Assembly: GCA_021805405.1 (NCBI GenBank) | Contig: JAJZFK010000110.1 | Coordinates: 1-7,377 of the forward strand | DNA length: 7,377 nt | Direction: 5' to 3' | Origin: a bacterium | GTDB taxonomy: Bacteria > Armatimonadota > Chthonomonadetes > Chthonomonadales > Chthonomonadaceae | Shown here: piece by piece, positions 1 through 5,923 of the stretch | Layout of the letters: every line of letters starts with the position of its first letter | Position numbering within the stretch: the first letter of the stretch is position 1 | Made by a program: the position numbers and the translations under genes | Notes under the pieces: model-generated | Database searches by the model: none | Told to the model about the DNA's origin: nothing | The model's input: the letters and a program-made list of their open reading frames with translations, nothing else

Positions 1-933
1 GTGCACCATCTCCCACGTAGATCCGGATTCCATGGGGCTGGAAGCACAGAAAATATAGGCTTGTGGAAAGTGTTTACGTAACCTGGCAATGAACGCTTTA
101 TATGCTGCAGTCCAATCGGCTTCCGAGGGATTTCCACGCCCAAAATCGTTGGTACTTAAGTTAATGATGATCGCCTGGGGCACCCATTTGCTATAGTTCC
201 AGGTTGAAGTCGTATCGGTAGGCAGTGAGTAAGCGTAGATTGAAGGCATCGTATCATCTGGCCACATTTTTCGGCCCGACCAGGCAATATCTGAAAACTC
301 TGCGTTCAGGTGACGTGCCGCTATGGCACCGTAGGTTTCATAAGCATTTTCAGTTTGCGCCTTGAACTTGCTGTTCTGGTTCTTGGATTCGTCGCCGTAA
401 CCGCAACTGATAGAGTCGCCAATCAATTCTATGCGGCGACCAGTGGGCCGTGGCAGATTGAGAAGCTTACCACCAGCAGAAAGCTGAATGCCTTGCAACT
501 GTACGATGCCAAAGAACGCCTCTGTCCGCTTGAACAGCGCGACGGTGTGCACACCGGCATTGGTGAAACTGCAGACGTTATAGGTGTGCTTTCCTGTGTC
601 ATCCTGCACCACAGCTGTGGGCTTGTTGTCGACTACTACTTCAAACTGGTTTGCGCTACCGGTATCGCTTATCACGACGTTGGCAGATGTTCCTCGGAAG
701 CGAAACTCAAATCCAGCATCAGGCCACTGGCACTTTGGTCCCTGCCAATCGCGGGTGTCCCACCTGCCTAGGTACCTGAGGGCCCTAGCCGTTGGCACTA
801 CAGCCACTGGTAGTTGTGCGGCGCCATGCTGTACGACTAATAACTGCGGCACTACCTGATCCTGTGCTCGCGCTAGAGGTCCCGATAAGGTCAACGCGAC
901 CAGTATTAGTGTAAAGCTAGATGAACGCGTCAT
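1..933 (-). CDS. Exported CE2-family SGNH carbohydrate esterase (acetylxylan-esterase type), 3' end cut off
   Basis: This is an open frame of 311 codons running off the left edge, so the C-terminus is missing. Its start is the ATG at 931-933, preceded by a GGAGGAA ribosome binding site. Residues 1-23 look like a signal peptide: Arg3, a hydrophobic stretch at 7-20, then Ala-Arg-Ala before Gln24, so the product is probably periplasmic or secreted. Residues about 55-155 (LGRWDTR, then WPDAGFEFRFRGTS) match the N-terminal beta-sandwich of carbohydrate esterase family 2. The SGNH hydrolase domain follows: GDSISCGYG with nucleophile Ser174, DIAWSG with the block II Gly220, and STNDF with Asn262 of block III. 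The catalytic His is expected beyond the window. CE2 enzymes remove acetyl groups from xylan and other plant polysaccharides; the exact substrate cannot be read here. The family usually has about 350-370 residues, so roughly 50 are missing. It lies 50 bp after the RND pump and may be co-transcribed with it. Confidence 0.88.
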   Translation of the reverse strand, partial: MTRSSSFTLILVALTLSGPLARAQDQVVPQLLVVQHGAAQLPVAVVPTARALRYLGRWDTRDWQGPKCQWPDAGFEFRFRGTSANVVISDTGSANQFEVVVDNKPTAVVQDDTGKHTYNVCSFTNAGVHTVALFKRTEAFFGIVQLQGIQLSAGGKLLNLPRPTGRRIELIGDSISCGYGDESKNQNSKFKAQTENAYETYGAIAARHLNAEFSDIAWSGRKMWPDDTMPSIYAYSLPTDTTSTWNYSKWVPQAIIINLSTNDFGRGNPSEADWTAAYKAFIARLRKHFPQAYIFCASSPMESGSTWEMVH

Positions 934-943
934 TGGTGTAAAG

Positions 944-950
944 TTCCTCC
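944..950 (-). promoter_or_regulatory. Ribosome binding site of the esterase gene
   Basis: On the minus strand this reads GGAGGAA and ends 10 nt before the ATG at 931-933. It is a strong Shine-Dalgarno match and fixes the start directly in front of the signal peptide. The 50-bp gap to the RND stop codon shows no hairpin followed by T residues, so read-through from the pump gene is plausible. Confidence 0.7.
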
Positions 951-983
951 CACGTATGCATTGCTATTACAGTTCAACTTTTG

Positions 984-3900
984 TCACTTGCGACGAAACA
1001 CTCCTGCAAGGTTTTCACGCGTTCGCGTAATAAATATTGATAGGTCATCCATTAGCGAGTAGATTACTGGAGTTGCCACAAGTGTCAGCAGGAGGCTCAT
1101 GGTCTGACCCCCAATCACCGTGTAGCCTATATCCTTGTTTGTGGCGGACCCGGTTCCGGAAGAAAGAATCAACGGAACCAGGCCGGCCACAAACGCCATC
1201 GTCGTCATGAGTATGGGGCGCAACCTGTCTCTGTTTGCCTGAACAATCGCGTCAAACCGGTTCATGCCCTGGGCACGCAGCTGATTTGTGTGGTCTACCT
1301 GAAGAATACCGTTTTTCTTAACCACACCGAACAGAACGAGCGTACCTAGGATACTAAAGATATTTAGTGACCGGTGGAAAATAAGCACCGAGAGAATTGC
1401 GAACGGTGCTGTAAGTGGTAGCGCACTCATAATCGTTAGCGGATGGAGCCACGACTCAAACTGCGCAGCCAGTACCAGGTACATAAAGATGAGCGCCAGC
1501 AGCATTGCAGAAAGGAACGCGAGAAATGCTTTAACAAGTTCCTTGCTGGTACCAAACGGCATGACATGGTACTCCGGCGGCATATGCAGATTGTTCAGGA
1601 TCTGAGTAAGTTTGGCTGACACAGCCTGCTGTGAGGCACCAGGTAACAGGTTACATTCTATGAGCACGTTGCGCTGACGGTTAAGGCGACTAATCTGCGA
1701 CGGCCCTGTGTTAGGCACCAGCGAAACTACCTGATCTAATGGAACGCTGCCATTTGTCGTCGACGGTACCGTGAGCTGGCTTATTGCCTGGGCGTTACTG
1801 CGGTAGGGCAGCAGCGACCGAACGTGAACCTCATACTGCTCACCTCCCTGAAAGAAGTCCGAGATATGAGCGCCCCCAACCATGATATGCAAGGTGTTGG
1901 AAATATCCTGAACGGAGACACCCAGATCTGCAGCCTTCTGCCGGTCTATGTGCACGTCTAGCTCTGGCTGTCCCACTACAAGAGACGTATCTGCATCGAC
2001 AACACCTGGAACCTTCTTCAGCTCCGTAAGCGCTTTCTGCGAATACTCAGCAAGTTTGGTAAGGCTGGGCCCGTTTAGCGACTCCGTGATGACAAATGAC
2101 GGTGCACCTGTGGATATAGCTGCGATGGGGCCAACGTTCGTTCTAAGGTTTCCGAACGGCGGCATAACCTTTGTGCGAACCATCTGCATGACGTCATCCT
2201 GTGTGTAGCTGTCCTTGCGTTTGGTTGCATCTATCATCTGTACAAAGATGGTAGCGACGTTCTCGGTTTGTTGCGCGTTGTCTCCAATTGTATCAACGGT
2301 ATAACTTACGTCGGGGAGCTTTCGTATTTGTGCCGCAATTCTATCTCCCAGGTTGCGCGTGCTTGAAAGGCTTGTGCCTTCTGGTGCGCGTACAATTACT
2401 TGGAATTGAGACTGGTCATCATCTGGCAGGAAGTTCTTAGGAACCTGCTGCAGAACAGTTGGAGTTACAAAAAGGACGCCAAAACAGATGAGGATAATGA
2501 CCCACCTGTGGCGCAGTGACCACTTAATTAGCCCCGTGTAGAATACATCGATGAAGTGGTACACCCCACGCTGCTTGGATTCATTGTGGTGATCATGGGG
2601 CAGATTGCTACTTGCTGGTGTCGGTAATCCAACGGGTAACCCTTCAGTTGCAGGATCGGATTCTGTACCGGCTGACGGCTTGATCCATCGAGACGAGAGC
2701 ATGGGTGTAAGCGTGAAAGAAACAAGCAACGAAACCATAATGGCGAACGCCATTGTGAGGCCAAAGGAATTGAGAAATCGCCCCACAATGCCGGTCATGT
2801 AGGCGACGCGAAGAAAGATAGCTACCAGCGATAGGGTGGTAGCCATAACTGCGAGGCCAATTTCACGCGTAGCCTCTATGGCGGCATCAAATGGCCGCAT
2901 GCCCTTCTCTTCTATAAAGCGGTAAATATTTTCCAATACCACGATAGCGTCATCAATGACGATACCTACCGAGAGCGTAAGTCCAAGCAACGTAAGGCCA
3001 TTGAGCGTAAAGCCCATCGCATATATCAGCGTGAATGTACTGATGATAGAAGCTGGGATGGCTAGACCAGATATGATGGTTGTTCGCCAGTTCCACAGGA
3101 ACAGAAGCACCACCAGCGCGGCACATATAGAGCCCACCACGAGGTGCTCTTTAACTGCGTTGGTTGATGCGCGAATGTATGTCGACTGGTCATTCACGAC
3201 TCTGATCTGGTATCCTGCAGGAAGTGCCTGTCGGATATCTGTAAGCTTGGAGCGAAGCGCATCCACTGTCGCAACTGTGTTTAAGCCGGACTGCTTGCGT
3301 ATGGAAAGGAGAACGGTTGGTGCTCCACTTACATCCGCGCTGGTTTTCTCTTCTTCCATTCCATCGTGAACTACGCCAACGTCTGAAATGTGGATGAATG
3401 CACCATTCTTGTGGGCAATTACGATATCATTAAACTGGGCAACATGCGTTACACGGCCGTATATCTGCAGTGTAAGTTTTGTGGTGCCCTCATCTACCTG
3501 CCCACCAGGTGCCTCAAGGTTCTCGGTCTGTAGAGCATTACTTACGTCAATTGCCGTAAGATTGTACTTTCGCAGTTTGTTTGGATCGAGGTAGATGTTT
3601 ATCTGGCGTTTGCGCGCACCCAGAAGGGTAACCTGTCCAACTCCCGTGATCGACTCGATCTGTCGTCGAAGTACCTGATCGGCATAGGTAGAAATAGCGC
3701 GAATTCCACCCGGGCCACTTAGAGCGATCTGCATGATAGGTGCGGCATCTGGGTCGACCTTGTCAATAACAGGCGGCTTAACGTCTGCTGGAAGCTGCGG
3801 GAGGATCTCGTTCACCTTCGACCGCACTTCGTCTACTGCAACATTTATGTCCTTGCTAAGGTGGAAGGTGATGATGACCTGACCGAGACCTTCGTAGGAG

Positions 3901-4151
3901 TAGGAAGCCAGTGTATCGATACCACTTACGGTGTTGACCGATTCCTCGATAGGGTCAACTACGTTGTTTTCAATCTCTTCTGGTGAAGCTCCATCCTCAT
4001 TAACCGTGACAGTGACAATAGGGAAGTCTACTTTGGGGAACTGGTCTACGCCAAGCCGGGTATAGCTGAAAAAGCCTATCACTACCAGGCTGAGGACGAT
4101 TACCGTCGCGAAGACGGGGCGCCTTACACAGATTTCTGACAGCCACTGCAT
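984..4151 (-). CDS. RND-family (HAE1/AcrB-MdtBC type) multidrug efflux transporter, inner-membrane subunit
   Basis: A complete 1055-residue proton-driven RND pump, the usual length for the hydrophobe/amphiphile efflux-1 class, which works as an inner-membrane trimer with an adaptor and a TolC-type channel. TM1 is at about residues 12-30, followed by the typical LGVDQFPKVDFPIVTV stretch and the first porter region. TM2-TM6 occupy about 335-487, with the proton-relay pair Asp400-Asp401 in GIVIDDAIV (AcrB Asp407/408). A cytoplasmic loop at about 488-545 carries a Pro/Ser/His-rich insert. TM7 is at about 550-570, then the second porter region with PDDDQSQFQVIVRAPEGTS. TM8-TM12 lie at about 873-1036, with Lys946 in VVKKNGIL (AcrB Lys940). 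All three charged relay residues are present, so the pump looks functional. One oddity is FLRVAYM at 447-453, where relatives usually have FLP. A GAGGAGA site 7 nt upstream supports the start. No adaptor or outer-membrane gene adjoins it here, and the substrate is unknown. Confidence 0.95.
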   Translation of the reverse strand: MQWLSEICVRRPVFATVIVLSLVVIGFFSYTRLGVDQFPKVDFPIVTVTVNEDGASPEEIENNVVDPIEESVNTVSGIDTLASYSYEGLGQVIITFHLSKDINVAVDEVRSKVNEILPQLPADVKPPVIDKVDPDAAPIMQIALSGPGGIRAISTYADQVLRRQIESITGVGQVTLLGARKRQINIYLDPNKLRKYNLTAIDVSNALQTENLEAPGGQVDEGTTKLTLQIYGRVTHVAQFNDIVIAHKNGAFIHISDVGVVHDGMEEEKTSADVSGAPTVLLSIRKQSGLNTVATVDALRSKLTDIRQALPAGYQIRVVNDQSTYIRASTNAVKEHLVVGSICAALVVLLFLWNWRTTIISGLAIPASIISTFTLIYAMGFTLNGLTLLGLTLSVGIVIDDAIVVLENIYRFIEEKGMRPFDAAIEATREIGLAVMATTLSLVAIFLRVAYMTGIVGRFLNSFGLTMAFAIMVSLLVSFTLTPMLSSRWIKPSAGTESDPATEGLPVGLPTPASSNLPHDHHNESKQRGVYHFIDVFYTGLIKWSLRHRWVIILICFGVLFVTPTVLQQVPKNFLPDDDQSQFQVIVRAPEGTSLSSTRNLGDRIAAQIRKLPDVSYTVDTIGDNAQQTENVATIFVQMIDATKRKDSYTQDDVMQMVRTKVMPPFGNLRTNVGPIAAISTGAPSFVITESLNGPSLTKLAEYSQKALTELKKVPGVVDADTSLVVGQPELDVHIDRQKAADLGVSVQDISNTLHIMVGGAHISDFFQGGEQYEVHVRSLLPYRSNAQAISQLTVPSTTNGSVPLDQVVSLVPNTGPSQISRLNRQRNVLIECNLLPGASQQAVSAKLTQILNNLHMPPEYHVMPFGTSKELVKAFLAFLSAMLLALIFMYLVLAAQFESWLHPLTIMSALPLTAPFAILSVLIFHRSLNIFSILGTLVLFGVVKKNGILQVDHTNQLRAQGMNRFDAIVQANRDRLRPILMTTMAFVAGLVPLILSSGTGSATNKDIGYTVIGGQTMSLLLTLVATPVIYSLMDDLSIFITRTRENLAGVFRRK

Positions 4152-4158
4152 AGAATTG

Positions 4159-4165
4159 TCTCCTC
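4159..4165 (-). promoter_or_regulatory. Ribosome binding site of the RND transporter gene
   Basis: The minus strand reads GAGGAGA, ending 7 nt before the ATG at 4149-4151. This is an optimal spacing. It fixes the start at MQWLSEICVRRPVFA, which matches the normal N-terminus of HAE1 pumps. Confidence 0.7.
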
Positions 4166-4220
4166 ATGTCCTGTCGTACACTAGTTGCTTAACACATACA
4201 AACTTTCGCGTTGCACACTA

Positions 4221-4248
4221 TTAGAATAACCTAATCAGTTTTAGAATA
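4221..4248. repeat. Periodic repeat: TTAGAATA direct repeat with a central inverted CTAA, 10-bp phase
   Basis: The 8-bp word TTAGAATA occurs at 4221-4228 and again at 4241-4248, exactly 20 bp apart. Between them CTAA, the inverse of TTAG, sits at 4231-4234, so the half-sites fall at 10-bp steps on one face of the helix. The array lies 70-97 nt upstream of the RND start codon. It could be a binding site for a regulator of the pump. An AT-rich coincidence is also possible for such short words. Confidence 0.35.
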
Positions 4249-4302
4249 TACGAACAGGAGCGAAAAAATTCTGCGACAACTATAAGCAAGTTAAAACAAT
4301 AT

Positions 4303-4314
4303 ACCCTGCAGGGT
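4303..4314. repeat. 12-bp perfect palindrome ACCCTGCAGGGT
   Basis: This is a perfect inverted repeat in the spacer between the kinase and the pump. On the minus strand it is followed by ATATTGTTTT. As RNA the stem would be only about 4 bp around a tetraloop with a broken T-run, so it makes a poor intrinsic terminator. An operator half-site pair is at least as likely. Its function is unknown. Confidence 0.35.
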
Positions 4315-4400
4315 TCTGAAGATACTATTGTGAAGGCGTTCGTGCAATCAAACCACTTGATGGCGGTAAGACTGTGTGCTACGGATACCCGCGTGGATTG

Positions 4401-4413
4401 CAACAAGTTGTTG
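4401..4413. repeat. 13-bp palindrome CAACAAGTTGTTG just after the kinase stop
   Basis: Two perfect 6-bp arms flank a single central base, starting 7 nt beyond the kinase stop codon. The central gap is too short for an RNA hairpin of this full length and no T-run follows, so this is not a convincing terminator. It has the shape of a dimeric regulator site, but nothing else supports that role. Confidence 0.3.
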
Positions 4414-4420
4414 GCATGTT

Positions 4421-5914
4421 TTAGCTTTGTGGAGTAAAAACAGCGTGATAGGCTGCCTGCTGCTGTTCGAGTAGCTGCTTGTAGCACGTCACCTTTTCAT
4501 TATCTGGATAGTAGGTAACGCCTGTTGCAAAGGGCAGGTCTGTAACAGATTTGATTTCGCCCGCAGCCTCCATAGCTATGAGCGCTGCACCTCGGCTGCT
4601 TGCTTCTGCCTCGCCGGCCAGGGTAATGGGAAGATTCATACTGTCGGCAAACATCTGGGCCCAGGCAGGAGAATGGGCGAGTGCGCCTCCGGATGCTATT
4701 ACACTGCCAGCGGCAGGAAAAATAGTGTGAAGCTTCGTAGCTGCTAAACTGAATCGCAGCGCAACAGCCTCTAATGAAGCGTGCAGAATGGAAATGGGGT
4801 CGGTATCCAGGTTCATACCTAACACGGCACCGCGCGCCTCAGTATTCCAGCCCATACTTCGCTCACCCGCTAGAAACGGCAAAAAACAGAGGCCATGGTC
4901 ACCTGGCTGTCGCCGCGAGATCTCGGATTCCAGGGCGGCGACATCTGGCAGCTGGAGCGTACGGCGCATCCACTGATAGACGACTCCGCCATCGCTAAAT
5001 GCCGCACCTGTAATCCTGCGACTGCCATCTACATGATAGTTCCAGAGGCCCTGCGTATCTCTGTCAATTGGCGCCGCCGTTGAGGCTGGCCATACAACAC
5101 GCAAGGCACCCGATGTTCCCATGTTTAACGCCATGCGGTCCGGGGTGCTGCAGCCACTTCCCATATTGCCGCAAGCACCATCTCCCACTGCACCACAGAA
5201 GGGCGTGTTGGCTAGGGAGGGCCAGCGATTCGCATAATCCGCCGTTAGGCCCTGTGACGCGATGGCGTTATGATTAATTTGAGGCAGTGATGAGGGATCA
5301 ATTTGAAGTCGCTGTAAGAGTTGGACGTCCCACGCGGCCAGCACCTGATTAAATAGGCCAGTGCCTGAAGCCATGGAAAGCGAAGTTTTAATCGTATCGC
5401 CGCCGAGCCATTTGGAAAGCAGGAACTCGCCGGGCGATACCCACAGCTTTACCCGATTAAAAACATCCGGTTGTGTGCGCTGCAGCCAATGAAGTCGTGC
5501 TGGGTAATAGGAGGGGTGAATAACGCAGCCCGTTCTTTGGTAAACATCCTGTGCATCAAGAAGTGATTGAAGTGTTTTGGCATCCTGGGCAGGGCGGGTA
5601 TCAGCCCAGTTATAGATGGGAGTTATGGCGCAACCGTTCTCATCCAGACCCAGCATTGAGTGCCAGTAGGTGGATATTCCAACTGCACCCACAACAAAAC
5701 CGCCGGGCTTTAAGGAGTTGAGGGAGCGATCTATGCACTCCTCTATAGATTGGAGTAGTAGGCTGCAATCCATCTCAACCCCGCCATCGGCGGTTGTCGT
5801 CATTCTGTATTCGTGTTGTGCAACCGAGCCCGCAACTGCTGTTCCTGCGCCATCCCAAATAATAGTGCGGGCGGATGACGTACCAATGTCAAGCGAAAGG
5901 AACAGCCGTTGCAT
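4421..5914 (-). CDS. FGGY-family carbohydrate kinase, gluconokinase-like
   Basis: A complete 497-residue cytoplasmic sugar kinase of the FGGY family, at the family's usual length. The N-terminal domain opens with the phosphate-binding loop LDIGTSSAR (8-16) and carries substrate-side motifs STYWHS (81-86), TPIYNWADTR (98-107) and TGCVIHP (128-134). These resemble FGGY gluconokinases more than xylulo- or glycerokinases. The second domain has the catalytic-base motif GAVGDGACGN with Asp245, the phosphate-2 loop MGTSGALR (265-272), the FLAGERS/WN/ARG signature (347-362) and the adenosine loop ASGGA (407-411). The expected reaction is ATP-dependent phosphorylation of D-gluconate to 6-phosphogluconate, feeding the pentose phosphate or Entner-Doudoroff routes. 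Substrate choice in FGGY kinases is hard to read from sequence, so another polyol or sugar is possible. The start lies 9 nt after the hpnJ stop with no clear ribosome binding site, which suggests translational coupling in one operon. All ATP-site motifs are intact. Confidence 0.85.
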   Translation of the reverse strand: MQRLFLSLDIGTSSARTIIWDGAGTAVAGSVAQHEYRMTTTADGGVEMDCSLLLQSIEECIDRSLNSLKPGGFVVGAVGISTYWHSMLGLDENGCAITPIYNWADTRPAQDAKTLQSLLDAQDVYQRTGCVIHPSYYPARLHWLQRTQPDVFNRVKLWVSPGEFLLSKWLGGDTIKTSLSMASGTGLFNQVLAAWDVQLLQRLQIDPSSLPQINHNAIASQGLTADYANRWPSLANTPFCGAVGDGACGNMGSGCSTPDRMALNMGTSGALRVVWPASTAAPIDRDTQGLWNYHVDGSRRITGAAFSDGGVVYQWMRRTLQLPDVAALESEISRRQPGDHGLCFLPFLAGERSMGWNTEARGAVLGMNLDTDPISILHASLEAVALRFSLAATKLHTIFPAAGSVIASGGALAHSPAWAQMFADSMNLPITLAGEAEASSRGAALIAMEAAGEIKSVTDLPFATGVTYYPDNEKVTCYKQLLEQQQAAYHAVFTPQS

Positions 5915-5923
5915 GGTAGGCGA

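Larger units (their letters stand above)
4152..4420. other. Intergenic spacer between the kinase and the RND pump, probable regulatory region
   Basis: These 269 bp are the only sizeable non-coding stretch and are visibly more AT-rich than the flanking genes. I find no protein with recognisable family features in it. It contains palindromes at 4401-4413 and 4303-4314 and a periodic TTAG/CTAA array at 4221-4248, described separately. I looked for a sigma70-type promoter towards the pump and found no pair with both a good -35 and a good -10 at 16-18 bp. No strong GC hairpin with a T-run follows the kinase stop. By position, the region should hold the 3' end of the hpnJ-kinase transcript and the promoter of the pump gene, but this is inference. 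Confidence 0.5.

Noticed and set aside
310..771. 153-codon plus-strand open frame
   Set aside because: It lies entirely antisense to the CE2 esterase, whose frame shows a signal peptide and SGNH motifs. The antisense product resembles no family I know and has no convincing ribosome binding site.
2956..3369. 137-codon plus-strand open frame inside the RND gene
   Set aside because: It is antisense to the strongly conserved pump and has a composition typical of a shadow frame, with no recognisable domain.
4303..4320. Intrinsic terminator after the kinase at the ACCCTGCAGGGT palindrome
   Set aside because: The usable stem is about 4 bp and the following T-run is interrupted, and it lies over 100 bp past the stop codon. 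It is kept only as a palindrome.
4165..4330. Sigma70-type promoter for the RND pump
   Set aside because: Several AT-rich -10-like words occur (for example TATATT and TATTCT on the minus strand), but none has a good -35 at 16-18 bp. The best-spaced pair matches only 3 of 6 bases in each box, so no promoter is called.
4221..4487. 88-codon minus-strand open frame spanning the spacer and the kinase 3' end
   Set aside because: It overlaps the kinase in another frame, has no recognisable domain and ends in AT-rich non-coding sequence. I treat it as chance.
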